64,000 nt of DNA from Bradyrhizobium sp. SRL28 (GCF_018596315.1 NZ_JAHEAG010000031.1:1-64000), one strand, 5' to 3'; counted from the first letter of the stretch, positions 8,641 to 17,575 are shown. The notes: generated from the letters alone by a model not told the origin. Program-made: numbers and translations.

Positions 8641-9765
8641 ATGCCCAATCATCAGCGCGCGGCTGCGCACAGGACAACGCTTGCCCGCCAGCCCGGTTCG
8701 ATCTCGGGCGAGACAAGGCTGCGCGCGGCCGATCAACCGATCGTCACCACGCAGGAGCTTCCTTCCGCCGTCCCGCTAATGGCACTTTCGACCGGCTTCT
8801 GGGCTTTCAAGACCCTGGCTGCAGCACACGAGGAGGGCCTATTCAGTCACCTTGCAGGCGGCGCCGGCACCACGGTTGCGGAGCTGGCGGAAGCGCTCGG
8901 TCTGCATCCACGCCCGGCCGAGATGCTGTTGACCGGCTGCGCTGCACTCGGGCTTCTGGAGAAAACGGACGGCCGTTATCGCAATACGCCCTTAAGCGAA
9001 GCCTTTCTCGTGCGCGGGAAGCCGTATTACTTCGGTGGCTTCGTGCAGATGGCCGACAAGCGGCTCTACGCGGGCTGGGGCAAACTTACCGAAGCGCTGC
9101 GCACGAACCGGCCAACCACGTGGGACCCGGCAGTGCAATCCTCGATGTTCGACGGCGAGGATCCGACGATGCTGGCACTCTTCTGGGAAGCGATGCATTC
9201 GGTCTCCACGATGACCGCGCGCAAGCTCGGCGAAGCCGTGGATCTCAATCATTTCCGCCGCCTTCTGGACATCGGCGGCGGATCGGGCGCGTACGATATA
9301 GAGCTTTGCAACCTGTATGGGGAGCTGCGCGCGACCGTATTTGATCTGCCGCATGTGGCCGCGATCGCCGCGGGAAAAATTACCGAGGCCGGCTTGACCG
9401 ACCGCATCGAGACCGCCGGCGGCAGCTTCTTCGAACAGCTTCCCGAGGATCACGACGTGCATCTCCTGTCGATGATCCTGCACGATTGGGATGAGGCGAA
9501 GGACCGCGCGCTGCTGCGCCGGTCCTTCGAGGCTTTGCCGAGCGGCGGCGCAGTCGTCATCAGCGAGCTTCTCGTTAATGACGAAAAGACCGGGCCGGCG
9601 CCGGCCGCGCTGATGAGCCTCAACATGCTGATCGAGGCGGAAGGACGAAACTACACGCCTACCGAATATTCGGCGTGGCTGGAGGAAGCCGGCTTCCGGC
9701 ACATCGAGACGGTCTGGTTCGACGCACCCGCCGCGAACGGCGCCGTGATCGGCCGCAAACCATAA
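8641..9765 (+). CDS. O-methyltransferase family 2 protein
   Basis: This 374-residue SAM-dependent O-methyltransferase resembles acetylserotonin/hydroxyneurosporene-type enzymes. Residues 40-130 form the winged-helix dimerisation domain (TTVAELAEALGLHPRPAEML). The catalytic domain carries the SAM motif LLDIGGGSGAYDIELC, then the acidic VFDLPHV, and the conserved LLSMILHDWDEAKDRALL, whose His-Asp pair contains the usual catalytic base. A GGAG ribosome binding site precedes ATG 8641. It lies 260 bp after the broken hydrolase and before a cytochrome c gene. Methylation of a small phenolic or polyketide-like product is plausible, but the substrate is unknown. Confidence 0.9.
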   Translation: MPNHQRAAAHRTTLARQPGSISGETRLRAADQPIVTTQELPSAVPLMALSTGFWAFKTLAAAHEEGLFSHLAGGAGTTVAELAEALGLHPRPAEMLLTGCAALGLLEKTDGRYRNTPLSEAFLVRGKPYYFGGFVQMADKRLYAGWGKLTEALRTNRPTTWDPAVQSSMFDGEDPTMLALFWEAMHSVSTMTARKLGEAVDLNHFRRLLDIGGGSGAYDIELCNLYGELRATVFDLPHVAAIAAGKITEAGLTDRIETAGGSFFEQLPEDHDVHLLSMILHDWDEAKDRALLRRSFEALPSGGAVVISELLVNDEKTGPAPAALMSLNMLIEAEGRNYTPTEYSAWLEEAGFRHIETVWFDAPAANGAVIGRKP

Positions 9766-9820
9766 GGCGCAAGGCTGAGTGCAGAGGGGGACCAAGCAAT
9801 CGAAGCCAGGGAGGCAAATC

Positions 9821-10348
9821 ATGTTGCGGATTTCAGTTCGTCTTGCATTCGTGACCGCGGCAGTTATCGCGCTTCCAGCGTTCGCGGCCATGGCTGACGA
9901 TTCACAGATCACGCGCGGCAAATATCTCGTCGCGCTCGGCGGCTGCAACGACTGCCACACGCCGGGATACTTCTTCGGGAATCCCGACATGTCACGCTTT
10001 CTCGGCGGCTCGGATGTGGGCTTCGAGATTCCGGGTCAAGGTGTCTTTGTGGGCCCAAACATCACACCCGACAAAAAGACCGGCATCGGTAATTGGACCC
10101 CAGAGCAGATCGTGAAGGCGATACAGGTCGGTGAACGGCCGGACGGCCGCATCCTGGCACCGATCATGCCTTGGCACGCTTTTGCGACACTCACAGCGGA
10201 TGACGCCATGGCGATCGCGGCTTTTCTCCAAAGTTTGAACCCGGTCAGCAACCAGAGTCCCGGTCCGTTCAAGCCTGGGGAAAAGGTTTCGACCTTCATG
10301 TTCCGGATTGTGCCACCGGGCGAAACTGCAGCGGCTGCGGCCAAGTAG
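9821..10348 (+). CDS. Exported c-type cytochrome
   Basis: This 175-residue protein has a signal peptide (residues 1-25, cleavage near AFAAMAD) and one haem-binding CNDCH at residues 42-46. The rest (GKYLVALGGCNDC, GPNITPDKKTGIGNWT, RPDGRILAPIMPW) closely follows single domains of the triple-haem cytochrome subunits of membrane alcohol and aldehyde dehydrogenases. The Met in IMPW is a good distal ligand. It would accept electrons in the periplasm. No dehydrogenase partner is adjacent. The start at 9821 has a GGGAGG site; the upstream ATG at 9779 would hide the signal peptide. Confidence 0.88.
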   Translation: MLRISVRLAFVTAAVIALPAFAAMADDSQITRGKYLVALGGCNDCHTPGYFFGNPDMSRFLGGSDVGFEIPGQGVFVGPNITPDKKTGIGNWTPEQIVKAIQVGERPDGRILAPIMPWHAFATLTADDAMAIAAFLQSLNPVSNQSPGPFKPGEKVSTFMFRIVPPGETAAAAAK

Positions 10349-10768
10349 TCTGGTCTGATCCAAACAATACTCCGCATTTGTTTAGCGATCGTAGCGGGGA
10401 ACTCGGTGTCCGGACCGCCAATATGCCCGGCTCGTGTCGGAGTGGATCGGAAGTGTCGGGCTGGACCCGAGGCCGCACGATTTGCGGGGGGGCGCGCGCG
10501 CTATGCCGGTCAGACGATGCATGCGCTCGATCATGTCGTTGACGTGCTGGATGTTGCCCGTGCCTGATAATCCTGCGGCGAGAGGACGCCGAATTTTCGA
10601 AGAAAGGGGCAGACGTCGGCGGGATCTCGGAGATATGGGCCCATAACTGGTACAGTAGTCCCATACCGAACAAATCCCGACATATCCCCCCGGGGGTCTC
10701 CCACCCCACCCCCCGGCTGGCGGCGTTGGCCATGGATCACTCGGCCTCGCCGACGCGCGTGAGCGCCT
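10349..10768. other. Gap at the left edge of the mobile-element remnant
   Basis: About 420 bp with no supportable gene. Short reading frames occur on both strands, and the composition changes around 10480-10700 with long G and C runs. It is probably junction debris. Confidence 0.35.
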
Positions 10769-11422
10769 TCATGACAACCCCTCCAGCCTGCGCTGCACGC
10801 GCAGCACGGTCACCGCAGACCACGGCTTGCCGCTCGGTGTCGCGATCTGGCGCGCGTTCAGCTCGCGGGCGATGGCGTTGGCCGACAGCTCGCGCAACTC
10901 AGCGAGCACCTGGCGCAGCGCCTCGGCGCGCTCGTCGGCAGCTTGCATCTTAAGGGCGGTCTTCGGCCGCAAGCCGCCGAGCTTCTTGCCCTGTGCCTTC
11001 AGCTCGGCGAGCGCGTCCCGGGTACGCTGGCCGATCAGCCGGCGCTCCTTCTCAGCGACCGCGGCGTAAATGTGCAGCATGAACGGGTCCACATCGGCAC
11101 CTAGTTCGGTGACGATGAACGGAGTCTTGTGCACCATCAGGCCGCTGATGAAGTGCACATCGCGGCTCAGGCGGTCGAGCTTCGCTACGATTACGGGAGC
11201 TTTGTTCTTCTTGGCCAACTTCATCGCTGCGGCCAGCTGGGGCCGCTTTTCCAGCGCATCGGAGCCTTCGCCGGTCTCGACCTCGCTGAAGATCTCGACC
11301 AGATCGTAGCCCTCGGCCTTGGCGAAGGTGGCAATCGCCACCTGCTGGGCGTCTAGGCCGACGCCGGGCTTGCCCTTCTTGTTGGGCTTGGACAGGCGGG
11401 TGTAGGCGATGGCTGGCATCAT
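10769..11422 (-). CDS. Serine recombinase (resolvase/invertase family)
   Basis: This 217-residue protein has the serine recombinase catalytic domain. The nucleophile Ser lies in AYTRLSKP, R and D occur in VIVAKLDRLSRDVHFISGLM, and the E-helix region is AAVAEKERRLIGQRTRDALA. A short C-terminal helix-turn-helix follows (ELSANAIARELNARQIATPS, then GKPWSAVTVLRVQRRL). Such small recombinases resolve cointegrates or invert DNA, or move small integrative elements. A convergent remnant of accessory genes lies to its right, so it is likely the recombinase of a decayed element covering about 10.7-13.9 kb. AT-rich DNA upstream (11423-11520) may hold its site. Confidence 0.88.
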   Translation of the reverse strand: MMPAIAYTRLSKPNKKGKPGVGLDAQQVAIATFAKAEGYDLVEIFSEVETGEGSDALEKRPQLAAAMKLAKKNKAPVIVAKLDRLSRDVHFISGLMVHKTPFIVTELGADVDPFMLHIYAAVAEKERRLIGQRTRDALAELKAQGKKLGGLRPKTALKMQAADERAEALRQVLAELRELSANAIARELNARQIATPSGKPWSAVTVLRVQRRLEGLS

Positions 11423-11640
11423 AGGTTTATATTCCCTCGACTTATTACACTGCTATGTCCGTTGTATTGTCATGATAGGACTAACAAGGCAAGGCGTTGC
11501 GGGGTTAGGCATAGGACATTGGCGCCCTAGGCCAATCGCCTAGCTCTAATCCCGTGTTTGTTTTTCATGCTCGATCAGCAACGGCTCAGATTCCTCAGAC
11601 GCCTCTGGAGATGATAGCATGGAGTCGAACGTCCGTCCGT

Positions 11641-11725
11641 TTGCTACATGCGGCCTTACGGTCAATCGGCCGCCTCGAACGGACTGTTAATCCGTCGCTG
11701 TCAGGTCCCAGCCCCGAACCGGCAA
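11641..11725 (+). pseudogene. tRNA-Asn-like sequence, degenerate
   Basis: A perfect anticodon arm is present: stem ACGGA (11679-11683), loop CTGTTAA with anticodon GTT, stem TCCGT (11691-11695). A five-base variable loop and a T-arm-like hairpin (11701-11717) follow. The acceptor ends pair only partly and the D region does not fold canonically, so this is at best a degenerate or element-borne tRNA-Asn. Confidence 0.3.
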
Positions 11726-11845
11726 GGTGGTGCGGCTCGCCGTCACCGCCTAAGATCCCAGTTAGACGCGGATAGGGCGACGGCCCGAAAACCCGATACC
11801 CGCGTTGGGCTGCCACGTCTCTCTCATGCGGAAGCATCAGTGGGG

Positions 11846-12514
11846 ATGCGGAGGATGTTCGTATCCAAAGGGCGGGTGTCGTTGACTGTGGCAGTCGATC
11901 GGCTTGCTGAAGCTCGACGGACGGCGGACCAGACCAATGAGGATGGGCGGAACGCGGCCAAGGTGGAGCTAAGGGCCGAGTTTTATAGTGCGTCGAGTTT
12001 GACGACAATCATAGACCCCGGGACCGGTAAGACCCACACCATTTTCCCCGAGCGTTGGGGGCTTGAGGAAGCTCTGACTTGGCTCGAACGAGGCGAGTGT
12101 CTGTTGACCAGCGGTCTCGTCTACCCTCGCCTTGGCCTCTCGTTCAACAAGGATCCCACCGTCAGTATTTTCATGGACGAGGACGACTTACAGCGCCTGA
12201 TCGCCAAGCAGGAGGTCAAGCAAGAAGCCGCTCCAGCTGAGAGGCAGCTCCAGCCTGAGGGCACTTCAGAAACGGCAACTCCTAAAATGCGGGGGCGCAA
12301 GAAGGGAGACGGCTCTTATGCCGCCATCGATCTCCCCCTCTTGGACGAAATGAAAGAACTGATCTCATCGCACCGGGCCGCTTCCCCAGAGGAGGCGGCA
12401 AATGCTGGCGGAGAAGGCATTTGGCTCTGGCACCTTGGAAAGCAAGATAGAGCGGCTGGCAAAACGATACAGGAAACGAGAGCAGGCCTAATTCGCTCGG
12501 AAGCCGGTTCTTAA
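11846..12514 (+). pseudogene. Hypothetical protein gene with a 3' frameshift
   Basis: From MRRMFVSKGRVSLTVAVDRL the frame encodes about 185 residues of plausible protein, rich in charged residues and containing a lysine-rich KMRGRKKGDGSY. Near 12400 the sense moves to another frame: MLAEKAFGSGTLESKIERLA continues to KRYRKREQA and a stop at 12491. The present frame runs out in unrelated residues to 12514. The intact protein would be about 215 residues, of unknown function. A longer start at 11648 would overlap the tRNA-like sequence and is not supported. Confidence 0.6.
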
Positions 12515-12663
12515 ATTCGCTCGGCAAAAATCGGGAACGCTCGGTATCAATCGGGCGCACTTTACATTTGGTTGTCCCATCCTTCTCGCAGCGCCGGTGA
12601 ACGCCGCGCTGCTCCAGTGAGAGAAGGATCGGCCACAGTGACCACCACCCCTGAAACATAAAA

Positions 12664-12688
12664 GCCGACGCCCTTGGAAGGCGTCGGC
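12664..12688. terminator. Hairpin between mobile-remnant genes
   Basis: A perfect 9-bp stem, GCCGACGCC with GGCGTCGGC, around a 7-nt loop. There is no T-run, so it may be a rho-independent terminator without a clear tail or another structured element. Confidence 0.4.
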
Positions 12689-12780
12689 CGGAACTGTGTT
12701 GGGGCATCGAACACTCCGAATATAGTTCCGATCAACGCATTAGCCAAGGACCGCGTCGGCCCTCAATCGAGGGTCCGAAC

Positions 12781-13068
12781 ATGCCCAAATCCAGAACCGA
12801 ACTGACCGCCATCTGGCCGCCGACCGCCGATGTCGCGCGCGAGGCCGGACATGCGCCGCAAAGCCCGCTGCAAGCGATCCGTACCAAGTGCTTTGACTGC
12901 GCGGGTTATCAGGTCAGCGAAATCCGACGCTGCGAGGCCACCGGCTGCGCGCTGTGGCCATTCCGGGCAGGTGAGCACCCCTGGTGGGGCGAAGGCAAAA
13001 AAACCAGCCAAACCCTCGCGGATTCCGAGCGAGAAACGGCATCTGAGAGCGATGGGGGCGCTGCATGA
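12781..13068 (+). CDS. Cysteine-containing hypothetical protein of mobile elements
   Basis: This 95-residue protein has clustered cysteines (CFDCAGYQVSEIRRCEATGC) followed by ALWPFRAG, a pattern suggesting a small zinc-binding module. I recognise such proteins from bradyrhizobial prophage-like and integrative regions, next to primase-like genes. Here too it overlaps the primase-like gene by four bases (ATGA at 13065-13068), so the two form an operon. Function unknown. Confidence 0.75.
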   Translation: MPKSRTELTAIWPPTADVAREAGHAPQSPLQAIRTKCFDCAGYQVSEIRRCEATGCALWPFRAGEHPWWGEGKKTSQTLADSERETASESDGGAA

Positions 13069-13905
13069 GCGACGCCAACGATCCTTTTTCGTTCGACGCC
13101 GAATACGGTGATCCCGACTTCGTCAGGTCCTCGGGAGACCCCAACCGGCCGCCCCAACCGGGCAAGGAGTGGGAGCACAACGGCTGCGCCAGCGACGTTC
13201 CGATCGAGCCAGGCGGCGATCCGGGTCCGTTCGCAGACATCGACGATGTGCCGCCACCCGAAGACGAACCTTATCCGAACAGCGACATCGACACCCGAAA
13301 GGTAACGGTGACATTCATCACGGACGAGACCGGAAGCGAGATGCGCCGCGTCGACATGACCCTGCTGCAGCTCGCCGAACACATCAGGTTTCAGACCGCC
13401 GCCAGCAAAATGGCGCTGCCCTGGCTAAAGCTGGCGCTCTTTGGAAACAAGCGGAGCGAAAAGAATAGTCTCCGCACCAATGAAAACGTGCTGCAAATCA
13501 CCGGTATCGAGGTCGAGCACGACGCGGGAGACATATCGTTCGACACCGCGCTGGCGACCGTCCTCAGGACTAGGCTCCGCTGCATCCTTTACTCGTCGCC
13601 ATCCTACGTTCCCGGCGCGAAGGAGCGATGGCGACTCCTGTTGCCGCTGTCGCAGAACCGCGAGCCCGAGGTGCGGGAGAAGTTCGTCGCGCGCGTCAAC
13701 GGCTTGTTCGACGGCAAACTCGCGAAAGAGAGCTTCACGCTGTCGCTGTCGTATCTCTACGGCCACGTCGATGGCGCCAAACACCGCGTCGAGGTAATCG
13801 ACGGCGACTTCCTCGATCTGCGCGATGACACCTATGCCGGATCGATCTTCAAGGATGGTAGCCGGGTTGGGGATCAGCGCGCAGGTCACGACTTCAATGG
13901 CGCCG
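13065..13905 (+). pseudogene. Primase/replication-like protein, 3' truncated
   Basis: About 275 residues of an element-encoded replication protein remain. After an acidic N-terminus come LRCILYSSPSYVPGAKERWR, LLLPLSQN and a LNGLFxG-like VNGLFDGKLAKESFTLSLSY, as in the N-terminal primase-like part of phage and plasmid primase-helicase proteins. From about 13850-13910 the reading frame enters unrelated sequence, where the other frame encodes the C-terminus of a histidine kinase. The helicase part is therefore lost. The open frame formally continues to 14111. Confidence 0.65.
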
Positions 13906-14118
13906 GTTCGCAGCACCGTGGGTGTGGAGTGGAGCGTCCGCGAGGGAATGTTGCATTTGGACTGGGAGGAAAGCGGCGGGCCTCCGGTTGTGCCACCGAC
14001 CAAGAAAGGCTTCGGCAGCCGGCTGCTCCAAGAGTTCGTTGTCAGCGACCTGGACGGATGCACGAAACTCGATTTCGACGTCTCGGGCGTACGATGCAAC
14101 ATCACCGCTAGGCTGTGA
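13905..14118 (+). pseudogene. C-terminal remnant of an HWE histidine kinase
   Basis: VGVEWSVREGMLHLDWEESG, then GGPPVVPPTKKGFGSRLLQE and CTKLDFDVSG, are the distal ATPase part of HWE-family histidine kinases (the G-F-G-S-R-L signature). No start or H-box remains; the sequence begins at the junction with the primase-like gene. The parent kinase was probably cut by insertion or deletion of the mobile element. Confidence 0.7.
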
Positions 14119-14207
14119 GCGCGAGACCGCTCCCGGACTTCCTCGTTTGAACTGTCGCGCATTGCGCGGTGCCGCCAAAAATCAGAAAGACCGGTTCTTC
14201 GGCCGCT

Positions 14208-14582
14208 CTAATCGGCCGCGGTGGTCAACTCGCGCAGCGCGGAGACGAGCACCGGACCCCGATACGGTTTTGACAGGAACAAGCTACCCGCCGGCAAGTC
14301 GTCTTCGCCGGCCACCACGCGTCCGGAGGTCGCGATGATCCTGATCGGCGGCCAGCGGTCGCGGACGAACCGGGCAAGCTTCAGCCCATCCATCGAACCC
14401 GGCATCTGGATATCAGTGAACACGACGCGAATTTCCGGACGAGCTTCGAGGATCGCGATGGCCTCATCGGCATTGGCTGCCTGGACCACTTCAAATCCGG
14501 CGTGCTCGGTCGTCTCGGCGGAATCCAGTCGCAACAACAATTCGTCTTCCACGATAAGGATTACCGGGTCTCTTCGCGCCAT
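14208..14582 (-). CDS. Single-domain response regulator (receiver)
   Basis: This 124-residue receiver domain carries the acidic pair in ILIVEDELLL, phosphoacceptor D57 in VVFTDIQMPGSMDGLKLARF, the Thr/Ser of IIATSG and the Lys of LFLSKPY, so it should be phosphorylated. There is no output domain. It lies 75 bp downstream of the PAS histidine kinase on the same strand and is its likely partner, in an operon with the RsbQ-like hydrolase. Confidence 0.92.
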   Translation of the reverse strand: MARRDPVILIVEDELLLRLDSAETTEHAGFEVVQAANADEAIAILEARPEIRVVFTDIQMPGSMDGLKLARFVRDRWPPIRIIATSGRVVAGEDDLPAGSLFLSKPYRGPVLVSALRELTTAAD

Positions 14583-14657
14583 CTCATTTCCTCCGCTCTG
14601 CCAAGCGGTTAGGCAAGGTTTTGTTCCAGGGTCTGGACCCTCGCTGCGGCGTGATCA

Positions 14658-15779
14658 TCAAGATGCCGGCTGAACGAGCGGCATCTTGAAAACGAACCGA
14701 GTTTCATCGGGCGTCGAGGTGACGTCGAGCCTCCCGCCGTGCGCCTGCGCGATCTGCGAGGCGATATGCAAGCCCAGCCCAAGGCCTTGGCGGCTGTCGC
14801 GAACCTCGCCCCGAAAGAAGGGCTCGAACAGCCTTTCCATGGCTGCCGCCGGAATGGGTTCTCCGGCATTCGCGACCCAGAGCTCGAACACGCCGCCCTC
14901 CGTTTTTGCGCCCACGTGCACTGGCTGGTCCGCGGCACCATGGGTAAGGGCATTGCCGATCAAATTCGACAGAAGTTGTCCGATCCGCGTGCGGTCGCAA
15001 TCGACGCGTTCCGTCAATTCGAAGCTGGTCTCGATCACGCGCTGGGGCGCGGCCGTCCGCAATTCGTCGACGACCTGCTCAAGGATTGGCTCCAGCGGTC
15101 GGGAGTCTCGGCTTAAGGTGATGCCTCCTCCGAGCCGTCCGCGCGCGAAATCCAGGATGTGGTCGATGAGGTCCGACATGCGGGTGACGGTGGTATTGAT
15201 CATATCCAGGACGCGGAGGTGCTTGTGCTCCTGCAGCGCGCCGGAGCGCTGCAGGATTCGGGCGCCGGCACTGATCGCTGCGAGCGGGTTGCGGAGGTCG
15301 TGTCCAAGCACTGCGATGAATTGCTCGCGCAGTTCCGCTGTCTCCCGCTCCGTGGCGAGACCTTTCTGAAGCTCCGATCTTGAATCCACCAATTGGCGCT
15401 CATAACGCCGCCGGTCGGTCGCCTTGATGACCACCACCGCAGTGAACAGCAGGGTGCCGTCGACATTGCGGCGTTCGGCGGCGTTGGCGATCACCGGCAG
15501 CCGCTCGCCGGCGGCCGTCTCGAAGTCCAACGCGAATTCGTTGAAGAACCCCTGCATCCGCAGCAGGGGCGCGATGTGGGTTTCGTAATAGATGCGGCCG
15601 GCCATATTCAGGAATTGATGGAGACGCCGGCCAATGAACTTGTCGGTCTCGATCCCCGTCCAGGCGGTCAGCGTCGCGTTGACCTTCGTGATGCGCCCGT
15701 CGGACCCGATGGTGAGATAGCCACAAGGGGCGTTCTCGAACAGATCCTTGTACTCGTCGACGGGTCCGAATTCAGACAT
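14658..15779 (-). CDS. PAS-domain sensor histidine kinase
   Basis: This 373-residue soluble kinase has an N-terminal PAS domain (about residues 5-120; YKDLFENAPCGYLTIGSDGR and a YYETHIAPLLRMQG stretch like RsbP-type PAS domains). A coiled linker follows, then a HisKA domain with H160 in FIAVLGHDLRNPLAAIS and a HATPase domain (N-box LLSNLIGNALTHGA, G-box GLGLGLHIASQIAQ). No membrane segment is seen. The start at 15779 overlaps the 3' end of the RsbQ-like gene by 8 nt, so translation is coupled. In Bacillus subtilis RsbQ activates the PAS-phosphatase RsbP; here the PAS output is a kinase. That the hydrolase feeds this kinase is inferred. Confidence 0.93.
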   Translation of the reverse strand: MSEFGPVDEYKDLFENAPCGYLTIGSDGRITKVNATLTAWTGIETDKFIGRRLHQFLNMAGRIYYETHIAPLLRMQGFFNEFALDFETAAGERLPVIANAAERRNVDGTLLFTAVVVIKATDRRRYERQLVDSRSELQKGLATERETAELREQFIAVLGHDLRNPLAAISAGARILQRSGALQEHKHLRVLDMINTTVTRMSDLIDHILDFARGRLGGGITLSRDSRPLEPILEQVVDELRTAAPQRVIETSFELTERVDCDRTRIGQLLSNLIGNALTHGAADQPVHVGAKTEGGVFELWVANAGEPIPAAAMERLFEPFFRGEVRDSRQGLGLGLHIASQIAQAHGGRLDVTSTPDETRFVFKMPLVQPAS

Positions 15780-16560
15780 ATGCCCGGATGGCCGAAACGA
15801 CCTCTGCGGGAGCACTCAGATTCGGACAATGCCCCGTGGCCTTGAGGAATACGATCTCGCTGCCCGGGATCCGGCTTCTCACGAATTTTCCGACTTCCTC
15901 GGAGGCGATGATATCCTCGCTGCATTGAAGTATCAGGGTCGGAATCGTAACCTTATCCAGATCGTCCCTGTTGTCGGACGTGAAGGTCACCCGAGCAAAG
16001 GCCTTGGCGATCTCCGGATCAGTCCGGCAGAAGCTGTTGGTCAGTTCCTCGCCGAGTTCGGGTCGGTCCGGATTGCCCATGATCGAAGGTGCCATCGCGG
16101 CGGACCAACCCATGTGATTGTCTTCCAGGAATTCGAGCAACTCCGCGATCTGCTTTTCACTGAAGCCGCCTACGTAGTCACCATCGTCGATATACCTGGC
16201 CGAAGGGCCGACCAGGACCATTCGACCGAACAGCTCCGGAGCCTTCAGCGAGGCCAGGAGCCCGATCATCGCGCTGACGGAGTGGCCGACGAACACCGCG
16301 TCTTTCAGCCCCAGTGCACGACCGATTTCCACGACGTCGTCCGCATAGCCGTGCAGCGTCGAATACTTGGTCTTGTCATATGCCGTCAAATCCGAGCCGC
16401 CCGCACCGACGTGGTCGAACAGCACAACCTTGAAGTCGCCCTCGAACTCCGGCGCCACGAACCGCCACATATTCTGGTCGCACCCGAAGCCGTGGGCGAA
16501 CACCATAGCCCGTTCACCCCGCCCACTCATGTGAACGTTGTTTCTCGCCAACACTTCCAT
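15772..16560 (-). CDS. RsbQ-like alpha/beta hydrolase
   Basis: This 262-residue hydrolase closely follows B. subtilis RsbQ and the plant KAI2/D14 receptors: VFAHGFGCDQNMWRFVAP, LFDHVGAGGSDLTAYD, VFVGHSVSAMIGLLAS, then LQCSEDI and GHCPNLS. The triad S94, D216 and H244 is complete. RsbQ-type proteins supply an unknown small-molecule signal to a PAS partner, and the PAS kinase gene overlaps its 3' end. The start at 16560 has an AAGGA site; the 13-residue longer start does not. Length matches RsbQ (269 residues). Confidence 0.93.
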   Translation of the reverse strand: MEVLARNNVHMSGRGERAMVFAHGFGCDQNMWRFVAPEFEGDFKVVLFDHVGAGGSDLTAYDKTKYSTLHGYADDVVEIGRALGLKDAVFVGHSVSAMIGLLASLKAPELFGRMVLVGPSARYIDDGDYVGGFSEKQIAELLEFLEDNHMGWSAAMAPSIMGNPDRPELGEELTNSFCRTDPEIAKAFARVTFTSDNRDDLDKVTIPTLILQCSEDIIASEEVGKFVRSRIPGSEIVFLKATGHCPNLSAPAEVVSAIRAYV

Positions 16561-17072
16561 GTTTGATTCCTTGATCGTGAGGCCAGTAAGGCGGTGCAAA
16601 CCCGTGACGCGCTGCGCAAGGCCTCCCTGGACCAGGCGTTAACGGTGTTGTTGGTTCCGTGTGCGTAGAACCGGCCGGTCCTCGAGGCTATGAAGACCTT
16701 GGACCCGTGGCGGCTACCGCCTTCGTCGGCCCAGCCAATGAACTGTCGGCCCACTTTGCAGCGTGAGTTTTCATGGGGTCTCTCAGCCGTCCGATCCTTC
16801 GGTTGCGCCGACGCCAGACCGCTCTTTTGGCACGCAGTGCGCGGCCATCCAGACGGCCGCGGGTCCCACTATCTCCGCCAGTGCGGCTTTTGCCGGTCCC
16901 GCAAGAACAATCGAAGGTCAGACCGGTCAGCTCCTGCAGCTAATAGGATTTCTCCCTAGGGACCTCGCGCGAATGTGCTAACATTGCTGGGGCGCCTCCC
17001 AAAGGTGCCACACAAAAACTGATCGCCGGACCGAAAAGTCCAAAAAAATCAATAGCTGATGGGATTGCTATC
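16561..17072. other. Gap between the RsbQ-like gene and the island boundary
   Basis: About 510 bp with only unconvincing short frames. A GTGCCACACA at about 17008 resembles sequence just upstream of the integrase start at 60984, so this may be debris of a former integrase end. Confidence 0.35.
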
Positions 17073-17099
17073 ACAGTTCAATCCTGTCTGGCAGCACCA
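17073..17099 (+). repeat. Left attachment-like repeat (tRNA-Thr 3' end)
   Basis: Inside the repeat, CAG and CTG flank a TTCAATC T-loop, followed by acceptor TGGCAGC, discriminator A and CCA. This matches what I recall of alphaproteobacterial tRNA-Thr(GGT), whose 5' end begins GCTGCC. The first T-stem base is not conserved here (C instead of G), so this is the copy with the shorter match. No upstream tRNA body is present. Confidence 0.75.
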
Positions 17100-17461
17100 C
17101 CTTTTCGCTCGAGAGATCAACACCGTATTGATACGGCTGAAGTTTTCGCGCCGCGTCCCGTTCCTTTCGACAGTCGCTCGAATGAACTGGTCCGCAGCAG
17201 GCCTTCGTAAAACACAAAAGAAAATGGCCCGCCGCCTGGGGGGACGTGCGACGGGCCAGAGAAGTCGATACCAATGTCCTCTTTGGGGACACACCGAAAA
17301 CTGCCAACCGGCCCAGCCGTTCCTATCCGACAGCAGATTTAAGGAGCATTTCTCTTGCGACCAATGCAGGTCGCTTGTTGAAGATTGCTTTGCTTCGCCA
17401 CCCGATACTTGTGTCTGGTCAGGGCATAGGAACGAGAAACACGTGGCGGGCTTTATGCTCC
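17100..17461. other. Gap inside the left island boundary
   Basis: This is where an island integrase would be expected, but no recombinase motif is visible in any frame. A frame from 17059 to 17472 has no recognisable domain and runs through the tRNA-derived repeat, so I do not call it. Confidence 0.4.
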
Positions 17462-17575
17462 ATGACCGATGAGACACCCACCGATAAGACTGGGAACGAG
17501 CCTGCACCTTTGCTGCTGGTAGCAGTCGCTATTGTTCCTCTGCTCGCCGTCGCGGGCTGGTTTGTTTTCGGATAG
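17462..17575 (+). CDS. Possible 37-residue membrane protein
   Basis: MTDETPTDKTGNEPAPLLLV is followed by a hydrophobic stretch ending AGWFVFG at the stop: a short acidic N-terminus and one transmembrane helix, as in many small membrane proteins. The ribosome binding site is weak, so the call is tentative. Confidence 0.4.
   Translation: MTDETPTDKTGNEPAPLLLVAVAIVPLLAVAGWFVFG

Noticed and set aside
13425..14162. 245-codon minus-strand frame opposite the primase-like gene
   Set aside because: Only the plus strand shows recognisable protein motifs; the minus frame is a GC-rich shadow.
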